Source of the DNA: Pampus argenteus
Taxonomy: Eukaryota; Chordata; Actinopteri; Scombriformes; Stromateidae
Direction: 5' to 3'
DNA length: 64,000 nt
Assembly (NCBI GenBank): GCA_036937835.1
Contig: CM072879.1
Coordinates: 14,811,001 to 14,875,000 of the forward strand
Shown: positions 30,771 through 44,524 of the stretch, in pieces
Layout: each line of letters starts with the position of its first letter
Numbering within the stretch: position 1 is the first letter of the stretch
Translations under genes and position numbers: made by a program
The notes under the pieces: model-generated
The model's input: the letters and a program-made list of their open reading frames with translations, nothing else
What the model was told of the DNA's origin: nothing
Database searches by the model: none

Positions 30771-33700
30771 TTCAACTTGCTTTACATGCACATGTCCTGC
30801 AGTTAAGAAGTGGCCTGTATGTTTATATAGTTTGTATCAAGCAATAACCTTTATGTTTGGATGTAAAAACAGGGTTAGAAATATCTGAACACTGCATGCA
30901 AAAAACTCTTCAGTATTGATAATAAATGACTGTAATAGTACCAAAGTCTGCTTGTAGGAGCATCATGAGAACACTAAAGCTAAGACACATCTATCTATGT
31001 TAGTTTGGCATGTAATAATATTCAGTTGCCTGTTCTATTACGCCGGCATTCGAATTCCTCTGCGTCCCACAAAGTGCAAATTGACAGAAAATGATGAGGT
31101 GCGCTTCCAGAGATTTGTTAACAGATTTAATTAAGAGATTAAGGATAAGAGATAATTAAGAGATTCGTATAAAAGGATAAATGCCTTTTGTGTATCGTCT
31201 GCCACTCTCATGGACCATCCAATTTACTATTTAGTGTCTCTTTCAAATAGCAGCCAAGAGGATATTGGCTTCAGCCAAGAACCGCATATAATGTTGCCCA
31301 CCATTTTACATCATCACCCTTAAATTTTTCACACATACGCACTTTATCTGGCTGACTGGAAATAGCACATGTCAAATAAAAAAATAAAAAAAAAACAATC
31401 AACCACTTATAGCTTGGAAGGAACCTTCAGCTTGCCAACCCCCCGCTACTATAAGGAGCTTACATGCGTCATAACGAATCCTGGCATACATCTAGGCGAT
31501 AGTCCAACGGGAATGAAAAAGACATTTGAGACATTAACAACTCTCAGTTAAATTTATGATAATGTTTCTGTCAGTTGGTAATTTATCTAGATAAACTTCA
31601 CAATTACTCATACTTACAAATGGTTTATAATTTTTGGTCCACTACAGTGAATGTTGTCTCTGTCTTTTTCTTTCTTTTCTTGTAATTACTTTATCTAATT
31701 AAAACAATTACTGTACACTATATTTGGAAACTGAGATATAAGATTGGACTATTAAGGTAGACACCATTATGGCTGGTTTATATTAAATCCAATCATAACA
31801 TGTTGTGACTCATTTTGGAGTTAGATAACTGTCAGACATTCACATTTTTACATTTGTATTAGTAAGAGGGACATTAAAGAGCATTTTCTTTGCTAGATTT
31901 ACAGTTTATGCATCATTAACATTATCCTGTGAAAGGTTAATATATTATTTTAGCAGGAATCGAGATGGCAAAGTAAGCATTTTGAGCAGCATCCTTGAAA
32001 CAAGCTTTTATATATTTATTATTATTTTATTTTTTTCAACAATGTGTCATACAACCCACTACATGCAGGTGAGTGCACATTGGTGACGGTGAGTTTTCCC
32101 CCTTCAATGTGAAGCACTTTGGGCATGAAGAAAAAAGTGATAGTGATTAGTGAATTTGTATTTTTTGTCATTATTGAATGAATAAATGAATACTTTAATA
32201 AAACTTTCTGAGCAGGAGAAGTAGTTCATATTAAAACAAAAACACCCCAACTCTTATTTATCAGTTCAGTCTCCAGAAGATAAAAAAATAAAGCTTTTGA
32301 TGCAGAGCTCATAATTTCTATTCATATGTGCAAATAATTAATAGTATTAACAGATAGGCTTATCGGACATGCTCATGAGGGTTATCTGATAACGATTTGT
32401 GCACCAGAAACACTGCAGTAAAATGTACTGCAATGACTTGAAGATAAAGTTATTAAACAGGGTTGATTGCTCCCTGTGGAGAATGACACATTCTGGCAGT
32501 TCCAGTTATCACTCTGCTGTTGTAATTGAGTTGAGAATTTCACCATTATCCAACAGTGTAACACTTTCTATTTTGTAATCCATTACCATTAATGTAATGC
32601 CCTCCGATTCTGCCAAGTGTCATTTTCCAGCCCGATACCATTGGCTGTATTCGCTTTCATCACAAATAAAGGTTGCACATTTTGGAGAGAAGCAGCTTTA
32701 TTGTTGTGATACATTCAAAATAGTCCTCAGTGGAGTGATACCACCACATTTAATGGGATTACTCCCTCATAAATATGCATAAATATGCATGAATCACTTA
32801 GCGAGTGGGATATGGTAGATTTTTTCCCCATTGTCATGGCTTCTAAAATAACACAGAACGGAACTGGATGCAGCTGATGCTGTGAAATGTTAGCAATGCA
32901 ATCTCTGAAATGTCAGTTTCCCAAAACAATCATGCCAATAAAACTTACATCTCATCTAATTAAGTGAGTAGGCGAGTTATGCTGAAGTAACACTCAGATA
33001 ACATCACAAAAAAAAACTATGTTCTGTGTGCTCAGGCCATTTTTACTGAATGAGCAAAATAGCAAAAACGGCAACAGTTGTATAAAGCAGCTGCAGTCTG
33101 CCAACATAGAGTTTAGGGCCGCTGTGCTGGATAGAGTGTTCTGGTGAGGTTAAGGCTTGTTGTGTCAACAGAGAATTGGTTTTGTATCCAGACATGCTCA
33201 GTCTGTGTTGTCTGTGTATTTGTCAGTACACTTGGAGAGTTGATGAGGGAGATTACATCTCCTAAAGCCATCTGGGTCCGTAAGACCAACATGTCAGGCT
33301 GCAGTTGTGAAGGTGACAGTTACAGATGGTGACTCATAATGAAGGCAGTCTGTCCTCAAGGTAAAAACCACACTTCCTGCCAAATGTTAAACTTGCCAAA
33401 AAACAATTGAAACAGCACCTCGACTCTTTTTTTTTTTAATCGCACACCTAATGTAATGTTTTCTGGGCACATTAGCAAAGTCTTAGCTGCTTCTTCCTTT
33501 AATCTTCCATGAGTGATGAGTGCAAATTTACGGGGACTGTCTGGAAAGTTTTCATTTATATCAACGGCTCACAACTGTATTCTGCTAATCAGCTTCGTAG
33601 TTGTTGTTTCCGACAGCTTCTCTTCACATCTCGTGTCTACAGTGGATTCTTATTCATTGTGAATATGAAATTGTGAGTGATTCTCTCACGGATACGGTAC

Positions 33701-33897
33701 TCATTATACTCTCCACTCTGCAAGGGATTTGGATACACACACACACAATGCTTAGAGGTGGGATGAGTGCATTGTTAGTTTGGCTCTGCATGTAATTTGT
33801 CAACAATAAGAAAAATATGGAAAAATCACCATCCTTATCCACCAAACCCTTCAGTTTAATCAAATCAATACATGTAAGAGGGGTATAGTGGGGTTTG

Positions 33898-33920
33898 GTG
33901 TGTGTGTGTGTGTGTGTGTG
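33898..33920. repeat. GT microsatellite
   Basis: Dinucleotide repeat, about 11 units. Confidence 0.85.
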
Positions 33921-34314
33921 AGATAAAGTGGTATGTGTGAGTGCAAGTATGACTTAAAGCCAAAAGTGCCCCTCTCATATGTGAACATGCGTGTGCGCAG
34001 AGGGGAACATACGCACACAAACACACACCACCCTCTAACTCAATCTGCTCCCAGTGAGTAACTCTTTGCAGCTCTCGGGCTGTACTCTTCCCTCCCCATC
34101 TGTAAAAGTTCAGATGGATCATATGTGGAAACTCTTCACTGTTTACTACAAAATGAAAAATGCAGAATTGTACTTCCATTTAACAAATAAATATTCTATA
34201 TTCTATTAGTGATGAAAAAATAAAAATTTTGCTTCCTAAAGATGGCAAAAATATTCATGGTTCATATCTTATAGAAAAAAAAAGAATAAAGAAAAGAAGA
34301 ATTCTTGCACACAG

Positions 34315-34343
<29 letters not shown>
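34315..34343. repeat. CA microsatellite
   Basis: Dinucleotide repeat, about 14 units. Confidence 0.85.
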
Positions 34344-34347
<4 letters not shown>

Positions 34348-37300
34348 AACAATATACAATATCAGTAACTTGTGATATGCAAAACAGGAGAGCCTTCATT
34401 TCACAATGTATCACTAAGGTTAAAATATAATTTATCTGATGATTACTCATCCTTAGCAACAGTCTCATCTTGTCAAAGGTGGATTTAGTCAGATTGGCTG
34501 CCAGCCTTCCCTACATGTGGGTGTCTCACAGAAATGAAAAGATCTTTTGACATTTGAACGAGCAAACCTTAAGTCTCAGCTGCACCGAGCCCACCGCATC
34601 ATTTAAGCAGCGCATTACTGTGACGTTGTTTACACAAACTGTTGTCTTTTGTTGTCACTTTGTGTCGGTGACAACAAAAGAAACAGATGCATCCTGCACT
34701 AGAATGCACTCCATTCTGCAAAGTGCTGTTAGATACAAACTAAAAAAGGGTCTGAACAGTAATTTCACTATAGCTAATGTTGCCAACATGCTGTGGTATA
34801 GACAAAGCCTTGCTCTAAGTAATACAGGAGTAGGGTGCAAATATTTTTTAAAAAAGCCAACTCTGTGCATTCTCAGCATTTTTGGATTCATAATAAGCGT
34901 AGACGTATTGTTGCTTTTTGCAGCAATCTATTGCAATGTTCTCAATCTAATTAAACATCACATATTTTATTAACAATCAGGGAAAAATTCATACAAAGCG
35001 ATAAACAAAAATGTTCTTGAAAAAGTCAGTATAATTGATTTTTTTTTTTTTTTTTTTGTAAAATTTCATGTGGTTTGACCAAGAATGTGGATGTTAAAAA
35101 AAAGCCATTCATATGAGAAAATACAGTGCATCTACAGGTGGCTCATCAGAGGGGCACAGTGAGTTACATCCGTTAAAAATGTCAATGTCTCAATGAATAA
35201 AAAGGGCACATTTCTTGCGTGTTTGCCATTTCAATCGTGACTGCATGATACCGCACAATTTTACAAGGGCCAGAATTTTAAAACTACACTACTTTTATTA
35301 TTAAAAGCAGCTAAAGCACTCTTCTTAAGGGGTGAGCGATGTGTCAGGATACTTTTGAATACACACAGATATTGAATTGAATGAATTAATCACATGCACG
35401 CAGGACAGTTTTAAAGGTAGACGAATATGTTCTCTGAACTACTAATGCACACAGTAGCAACAAAAAAACAAAGACTGCATTGACTAAGAATTTATTGATT
35501 GATTTATTCTAATTATTTGTTTGCACAGTTTATCTACTCCTTAATTAAGTTGAAATGCATCCAATGGAGAATATTTTTTATATTAATCTATTGACACTGG
35601 TTTTGGTACTGAACAGTGCTTGGTTTTGGTAGTATTGATACTTTTAATGCATCGATCTGCATCTTTATTTTCAACAGCACGTATAGGTCAAGCTGCCGGG
35701 GGGGTTTTTGTATCTGCAACTTTCTGGTGCGTCAACAATCTCAGGCTGCAGGCTCTTGTAGTTTGGGTAGAGAGTCATCAGTCCTGCTATACAGCTTCCC
35801 TCAATGTCACACCCAAACCCGGGCAGGAACAAATCTACACCGGAACCACTACAACCCCCCTTCTGTGAGCAAATAACAGCATGAAAACAGCATACACATG
35901 AAAATGTCAGCCGCGCTAGCAGGTCAGCTCATTTGTACTACGATGTTGCACAATTTTCTACCCACTGGCATTGGTAATTTGTATCATGCTTCGGTCATGC
36001 AGTGATGAGTCGCCAAATGATCTTGCTCAACGAAAAGAAAATTACAAAAAGGAACATTATTTAATCAATGTAATAATTAGGTGTGCGGCTAGCTGGACAG
36101 AAATAGAGGTGTAAATCTCACTGACGTCAGCTCTGTTCAGTTTCCCACTCATAAACACTCACAGACGGTGGGTTTTGTTCATGGAGTGAAAGTGGGGAAC
36201 AGCAGAGTAAGACATTTACAGTGCACAGCAATTGGGGGGGTTGGCACTCAAACCTGACTCATCCTTCTCAAAATAACTTCTTACCCCCGTTTTTAGTCAT
36301 AGATAATGTAAAGAATAAAACTATAGACACAATACAAGAATACGGTGTCATTCATTCATTCATCTTCTGATACATTTCATCCTGTTCATACGGTGACGAC
36401 TAAAACAAGCCAAACGCGTAGCTCCATTACACCTATTCAGCTCATGTGAACTATTATCATCTTCCCTTTACCCATTTGGCAGCCCGGAGAAGTGGTTTTG
36501 GGATGTACAACTGTGTAAACACATACCTCGTTGAGATCCATTAGGACATAAAAAATATTCCACATCTGAAAATAGTTCAGAACAAAGATACAGGGCCATG
36601 TGGCCATGCAGGTAGCTGGATTTGAATGAAAAGCGACTAGTGAATGGAAGATATAGGAGAAACATGTCCATATAACTCACTACTAGTCCACTTGAGTACT
36701 TATTTTAATGTTCATATCATTTTTGACCAATCCCTGCAGTGGCTGACATAATGCTCTCTCAAACTAAATTAGTTCTGTTTTGCTTCTTCTTTTTCCTGCT
36801 GTAGATGTGATTTTTCTTTGCATGTAGACGTGTTTCATCCAGCAAAAACATGTTGATGTTTCTTTTTTGGGTGTTTCAGTGTGTCAGTTGTGAATGACAA
36901 GGTCAACACAGTATCATGAACGCCGCAACAACAGCTGCAGTGATACCTTTTGAGGCTTATAATGTTCCACTTGACATCACACAATGATGCTGGCTGCTAT
37001 TTTATCATATTCTAGGCGCTAAATGTACCTGAATGCACATCAATCAGTATGTACAGTCTTTGTGCTGCTACATGGTTGGTTGGTTCAGAAGATGCGCTTC
37101 ACAGGATTATTTAATGCAATATATTCAACAAAAAAAATCATCACAGTTCTGTCGTAATGGATTGCATTATGTTTTAACAGTTTTACATGCAGTTTATATG
37201 CACCTTTGAGTACTATATAGAGGAATGATTTTCTTCTTGAGCCTGATTGTGCTAATTTAGCCCCAGACAAAGCAGCAGCAAATCTGCTGTGGGTATAACG

Positions 37301-38549
37301 TGAACCTGCATTTCCTCTCATAGTCACCTGCTACAAACAGGAGAACTGAATCAAAATATTTCTTTTTAGATTTTATCTGGTTTAGCAAATTGCACATTTA
37401 AAGCATCGTCCTAATTTTTTTTGCATTTGCAAAGCGATACCTGGCTTTACTGTATTATATTATGGAGTTTGAAAAGTTGGATAGAATTGTGTCCATTCTT
37501 CTCATAATAGATAGTTTTCACAATTCACTGTGTATTTTTCTATCATGTAACAAAACATGATCATCTGTTATTTCTCTTTCTGTCTGCGACACTGTGAAGA
37601 GGAAACGCAAAGAGAGGGGAAGGCCATTATAAAAGAGACACGGACAAGCAGAAACAGCTTTGAGCTGTGGGCAGAAACATAACAGGCTCACATTATGCTG
37701 ACGTGAACCTGGCTGTGAGACAAGAGCTGAAGCAAAAGAGAGAGCAGCAGGGAGGGAGGGGTAGCGGGAGCGAGCGGAAGTGGTGGGCGAGGCAGAGACA
37801 GACAATATGTTGAGTTTGTTGAAGAAAAGCAATGATAAGAGAAAAAAATCAAGACATTCTGCAGAGAAGGAGGGAGAGACGTGCAGAGAAAGAAAGATAT
37901 ATAGTTTGGCTTCAAAACAAAGAGAGAGCAGCACACTGGCAGAAAGGTCATTCTCTGTAGCAAATTCATTATGCATTGACCTCAGTTGAATAAAAAAAAA
38001 AGGAGTGGTGTGGCGTGTAATGACTTTCAGGTATTAAAGTTGAAGCCTTAGTGACATGCAACAGTATGTTTAATCTAGGCTGTCGCAATTAGTGTCATCT
38101 CTGGAGAAGATGGTAAAGATATACAATACTATATTGTATCTTTTTTATGACCAGTATTATGCTAAGACAACATCCATACTGTACATCAGTACATTGTACA
38201 TCAAACATATTTAGTCCAGCTTAACAAATATTGCTTGGCACATAGAATTCATTATATTTTAATACATAACTTAAACTTAATAACTTAACCAAAAGGAGTA
38301 AAGAGGCTTGATTGCACTCATGCTGATGCATTATGTCCTCCTGATAAACAAAAGACAAAAGCAAAATCAAATTCCCTGCAATGGTCTGAATGGATGCTAA
38401 ATTAATTAAAAGCATGTGGGGGAGAGACCCATGGCTGTACTCTCACACACCCCAAAAAAAAAACCATCTTCACCATTCCTCTCCTCTCTGTCTCACACTC
38501 TGCCTGTTTCTGTCTCTCTCTCCCTCTGATGATGTTTCCATGGTGACAG

Positions 38550-38612
38550 GGAATCATTTTGTAGTGAATTCTCAAGGACGTGTATTAACTGTGGATTTTC
38601 CACTTCCGACAG
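38550..38612 (+). other. Exon-like 63-nt segment (low confidence)
   Basis: A pyrimidine-rich stretch ending GTGACAG precedes 63 bases that stay open (NHFVVNSQGRVLTVDFPLPT) and end CGACAG|GTTAAT. The length is a multiple of three and both borders have the obligatory AG and GT, but the donor is weak and the product is unknown to me. It may be chance. Confidence 0.2.
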
Positions 38613-41600
38613 GTTAATCGTCTCTCACAGGAAATGAAAGAGACAAAAGAGCTGGAGAGAAATTCAAGAAAAGTTCTTGCAGGAAACGGGTGTGTCTGTC
38701 TGTTAATATATTCAGCGACTGTATGCCTGTATGTATGTCTGTTTTAAAGCAAATGGCACAAGTAAGTGTGCATGTGCACAAGCAGCACGTGCACAATCTC
38801 TGCTTTATCCATGGTATCTGCGAGACACTCTATTGTTATGGGTTGATTAAGGACACAGCTCATCAGCAACTAAATGATGCAGGAATGAATTTTTGGGAGT
38901 AAGTGTTTAAGAGAGGCGTTTAGGTAGGCCTCATACTGTAAATAGACTGAAAACACCACAGATATGTATAATATTAGGATGCAAGCAAGGATTCTTGTTG
39001 CACTCAAGCAGAATTCAATTTAGAGCATCTCTGAAAAACAAAAAACAAAAGCAAAAAACATTAAAAAAGATAAGTAAATTAAAGTAGCTAGACAAATCAA
39101 TCTTGAATCAAAGAAAAAGAAAGCAGTACATATCAGTTAGGTTCAGAAAATAACCAAAAGTAAGTTGAAGCAAAGCTGGAGCTCTGTCCTCTCCGCACTT
39201 TTTTCTCTGCAAACATTTCTTTAAAGGTCTACAATGAAAATGTTGGTGTTCGATACCTGACAGCAAATTCAATACCTACTGTGAGAAAGTATTGACCTTC
39301 ACAGGCAAGCTATCCAGCTTTTGTATCTCTCTGGCCCATTGATGACAATAGACAACGTGTAGCCTACAGTATGTATTCATGTGAAAGGGTAATAACTGTG
39401 GTTAGAGTGCTCCAGTGGTTCTGGATCCTATAATATCTGAATTTTTTTTTGCACTTTTCATTCAACTCTATCAGAATCAAACCAAAGAGAGTGCTCTCCT
39501 AAAGTAGTTGAAACAGTGTCTTGAAATTAGCCCATTTGACATGGGTCTATAATGGCAAACACCATAAATCTGCACTCAATGCAGTGTGGGTAATGCACCT
39601 GCATTATGATGGTGATGTAACATATTTTTTCAACTTTGACGACAGAAGATGAGCTCTGGGAAGTATAAGGCACTGCTGATTTTTTTACAAAAAGTAAAAT
39701 CTCTAAAGGTTTTGGATCTGTCGATTAAGATACAGTGAGAAGTAGCTACGTGCATAGCTCTGAATCTTGAAATCTGGATGCATGTGTGTGGTGTCAAAAC
39801 AGATCAATAGTCTTCTTATTTATTGTGAGCAAAAATAAACGTATTTCATCTATTTTGATGAAACACTCATGCAAATTAAAATAAAAAGATGCTCTGAAGG
39901 GCACATCACATGACATCTCTGCAGAACCCCACAGCAGTCTTCATGTCTCCCTCTCTCTCTCTGCGTCTCATCCCATGCTCTCTCCCTCAGTCTACTTCAC
40001 ATGAAGTATTCCTTGTAGTGTCATTGTCATAGAAGAATTTCAGCTTCCCCTTAAGACTGAGGAAGCAACTCAACTGGTTATTGGGCCTTTTCTATTGAAC
40101 ATTTCCTACATGCCGGATTTCTGTATCAAGCCAGCAGCAAACTGAAGTCTCTGTGACTCACGGTGGCAGCTGTTCCTTCTCTACTATTTATCCACCAGCA
40201 AATTGCTTTTGGTTAAGGTATCGTAGAAAATATGTCTACCAAATTTATGTAATTGCAGCTGGATTTAATCCAAATCTAAGCATTTTGATGAGATTCCTGG
40301 GAAAAAAAAAAAAGGTTGTTTGCATTTTCTAGTTTTTGATTGGGAACCAAAGCTTGGACAGTCATGTTTACATGTTTTTGGATCTGAGAATAAACTGTCT
40401 ATCATTAAAATTCTATTCTGAGATGAGAAATGAGAAAGATAGATCCTGCATAACGAAGACAGTCATAGACTTTCATTTCAAACACTGCCTCAGCTATAAC
40501 AGAGCAAAAAATAGAAATTATTTACCAAACCAGGTTTTATAGGAGAGGGTTTTCAAATTTATGATGTCCAATTACTCCTCATCAAAGGGTCCTCTTCTCT
40601 GAAGAAAATAGTTTGTCTATATCACAACAATTTTGCTTTGAAAAACAGGTTGATTGAGCCACTTATAGAAGCACTAGCCTGACTGACATCTGTATTTATT
40701 TTCATTTTGGCATCAAACAATCTCAGCCAAGATAAATCTAACATAATTGATTGTCCTCTGAAAATTGAAACACAAAGTGGTGCCCATAATTCAGGAGCTA
40801 TTTTTTGCATGACTGACCATTTCAACACAAATCTCAAAAAAACAAGGAGGCGGGCGGGGAGTATAAGCAACTGTTTATAGTTGCGTTAAATAGACATTAA
40901 ACTACATGTCGTGAACTCAAATTATGTATGTGACTTATTTGGCTGTTTTTTTATGTAATATGAATTGAAGGTAAACATTTTCTACATTAGTGTTTTGTGT
41001 CTTATTTTGCTCATATGATGCTTGTTACTCAATCGATGCACTAACAGTTAAACCTACTGTACAATATATGTGTCTCCTCTTATGCAAAATGGATATTTAC
41101 TGCAGCTTAAGTTGTTTGACTGGAGGGATGTGATCTTTTAAAAACAGCTTTAATTGGGGTTTTTTTTTGCCACAACATTGACATACTGTATTATCACCTT
41201 TTATGCAATGGTCTGGGTGAATACTTGATTCTGATTGGCTGCAGGGTGTCCATTAATTCCTGAGAATAAACACCTATTAAAAAGTTCCAGTGAAACAAAA
41301 ACTTGGTGTTACCAGGGAAACCGAGCTATGGCTTGTGAAAAGCTTTAGATACTGATTGCAAAACGCATGAAAATATAAACAAATAGTCTTTTTAGTCTAT
41401 GGCAAGTGACCATGGTATAAGCGAGATAATAACCTGACGCAGGGTCATTTATCAGGAAATATTGGATAACAGTCGTCTGTTTTGTCTGGAAACAAGGTTG
41501 ATGAAAACAGTGAGACTCAACTGAAATAGTTAAGTTGAGGGCCACAAAACCACGTTGGTTTACATATATTTATTTGACTGAAATATATTGGATATAGTTT

Positions 41601-44115
41601 ATTCTTCTCACATACAGTCTTGTTTATTTCACAAAACTATCTCACCTCAAGATCCATTCAGTAAACTCAAACACACATAAACTACTTTCTTCCCACCTCT
41701 CACACTGGCAAATTATTATAAAAAGTATTCTCCTGTTCCTCAATCTGCTCTTTATGAGGCTGTAATGCTCGTGTCTCTTCAGCAGGCAATGACATTCAAT
41801 GAAAAATTCATTACCCCAGTGTGGTGTTCTACTGAGAATCACTGCTAAGTAAAACTCAGTATGTATTGTGACAAAACACCAGTTTAATTCCTACACTGTT
41901 GCTATTAATTCAAAACCTGTTACCCCTGCCACCAGCCCACTATGCTATCACTGCTTCATAGCGGGAGATAAAGTGAAAAGGACAGATGTAACACGGGCTG
42001 CAAAATAAGACAAAACACAGCAATAAGTCATGGTTTTTTTTATTGATTCACCACTACAACTTGTAGTATGAGTAACTGCTGACACACAGTCCACTCCCAC
42101 CTCAACCCCGGGTGTAGGCTGTGAAATGGGCAGGTCTGAAGCACGAGGCTCCCGGGCTAAAAATGACTCCTACCTGCTGTCCTGCAATGAAAAACTATCA
42201 CAAACCCCAACATAAAGATGGAGCGCTCATCACCGTCACACACTCACTGCCTCTCGATTGTAGGTACATATACAAAGACCAAACACCCCTTCCACCTTTT
42301 TTTTTTTTGTACATGAAATATTAGATTGCTAAACTGTTTATTTAAGCGAATGTAATGGACAAGTGGGATCAGCGACTTGAACATACTGTACTGAAGGCTA
42401 CAGAGAGTAACGTCGTGGTCTGAGGCGTAGCTTTGATTTAGTTTTCACTTGATTCTGTCCAGATTATTGAGGAGACCTTGATGTCATGAATCATTGTCAG
42501 GCCACATGGAGAGAAAGTGTTGATGTCATCCTCAATATAGAGAAGGTTTGTGCGTCATGGGATGAAAGTTTTTTTTAAATCAGAAACATCTGGAGTAAGT
42601 CGTGTGAAGATGTGTTCTTAAAATATGTATAAATGTACACAGCGTGGACACTGCATACACTGGAAAGATTTCACTCAAAGTAACTGTATGACATTATAAG
42701 CTTTAATATCATTCAGCATTACAGTATGTAAAAACCTGAGGAAACTAACAGAAAAGGTTTCTGAATTGCAGTTGGATGACTAAACTGCTGAGATGTCCTT
42801 TAGTAACCTGACTGCCTGTACTTTCCACAGGTAGTGTGCAATGATGCCGGCTCAGATGAGGCATCCCCAGCTCTCTTCTGCCCCTCTCAGGTTCAGCTAG
42901 GAGTAGCAGGACTTCCGGTTGCCCTCATCTTTTGTGTTCCTCTTGTGGTGCAGACTGCAGTCCTCCTCCCTCTTTCAGGTTTTCCTGCTTTTTATTAAAC
43001 ATACTTTGGTGCAGACAGGCACACAGGTGCTTGTATGTGTTGTGCATGGTGAAATTGGCAAAGAGTGAGGGTGGGGTTAAAACATATTTGTGCATACATT
43101 TACATATAGTAGGAGTAGTCTAGACTTTTTTTGTTTGAAACAGTACAATAGTCTTATCTAGGTTAGGTCATAAACTGCCTGTGATTGCAAGGACAGGCTT
43201 TGGCAATTCCTGTGAAGGTAAAGCTGTTATATCAGAGTGACAAGGGAGCAAGGAAATTATGTTAAGGTGATATCTTATTGCTCTCTCTTTGCTGCAATAT
43301 CAGGAAGAAATAGATCAATTAAAAGCAGGACCTAACTAAGAACGAAGACAGACAATAAAGGGATACTGTATGAAAACTGGAATTACTGACATGCTGTATA
43401 TAATGATAAAAGGGACAAGATAAAGTGAAACAAGTTACATGTGCAGTTCATGTGGAGATGAACCTGTCAAGGGAGATCTAAATTAAATGTTCACAATCTT
43501 ATTATAAAAATGGATACAACCTGTATAGATTACTCCATAAATATGACTCACCCATAGTTCAAATTGCAGATGCACTGCAGATGCTCTGCAGCTTTTCTCT
43601 CAGTTGAGACTGGAGTGTATTTTGTACAGGAAGTGTTGCACATTCTGACGACATAAAAGAATACTTAAAGCACTCCATGGTGCACCTTGCACAATGTAGC
43701 TGAGGCTGATGATGATCCATAGATGTCTCATGTTATTGTAGCGTGCAGGGGGGGTAGTTTCCTAAGAGGGAGTCTACTTTACCTTCTTTTCTGCGGATGT
43801 TTCAAGGCTGAGCACAGTGACAGAGCAGCCTCCCTCCCTGCCTGCCTCACTCTCATGCAGCAACCCTAAAGAGAATATCAATAGCTTGACATTATTGTGC
43901 TGCATAAACACCCGGGAGGAAAAAGTTCAATAAAAGTTTATTCCGCTCCCATTTGTGTGGATGTGTCATTGGCATCTTGCTGCTTGTATGTTGGCAATCC
44001 ATAACTGAATCCTTGATCCCACTAGAGCTGAGCTGCACATGGTTCTTTGCAGTAACGAGAAAAGAAAAGGAGACAGCCAGGCAGTCAGGAAACAGACACA
44101 GTAGTAGGAAGAAAG

Positions 44116-44117
<2 letters not shown>

Positions 44118-44156
<39 letters not shown>
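44118..44156. repeat. AT microsatellite
   Basis: Nearly perfect TA repeat of about 39 nt. Confidence 0.9.
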
Positions 44157-44159
<3 letters not shown>

Positions 44160-44502
44160 CAATGATATGAACCTAATGAAATATTAGATATATACACTTA
44201 TGTTGCTTAAGTGATATTTTGTTGATATTTTTACTGTAGATATTGAAGTTTATGGAAGTTATCACATTGAATGTCAGGTTGAAAAGAACACATTAAATAC
44301 TGGCGGTGGCTTTGATTAAGATCGTGAACTATGTCAGTGTGAGCCTGCTGGCTAAAATGCTTTACAGTAATGCTCCACCATGCAGTACAGTACATGGATG
44401 ATTAACATTATGCAGACCGGTGGGTGTAGTTTTATGATGACAGCTAGCTTTACCTGCTGGGTAGCTCGCTGAAACAGATGGTGTTCAGTGTGTTTAAGTA
44501 CT

Positions 44503-44524
44503 CACACACACACACACACACACA
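44503..44524. repeat. CA microsatellite
   Basis: Eleven CA units. Confidence 0.85.

Larger units (their letters stand above)
30771..38549. other. Long non-coding stretch
   Basis: I see no gene. It holds microsatellites at 33898-33920 and 34315-34343, a T run near 35040, and a possible L2-type repeat tail around 32100-32130 (GTGAAGCACTTTGGG) that is too short to call. About 35690-35870 is GC-richer but has no recognisable product. Confidence 0.5.

Noticed and set aside
32090..32170. Possible L2/SINE tail with GTGAAGCACTTTGGG
   Set aside because: Only about 15 bases resemble known fish repeat tails, and no target-site duplication or further repeat body is visible.
34554..34973. 139-codon plus-strand frame
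   Set aside because: No family resemblance; composition is like the surrounding non-coding DNA and a chance frame is sufficient explanation.
37518..37976. 152-codon minus-strand frame
   Set aside because: It reads a purine/pyrimidine-biased stretch giving a serine/leucine/phenylalanine-rich peptide, with no domain and no splice context.
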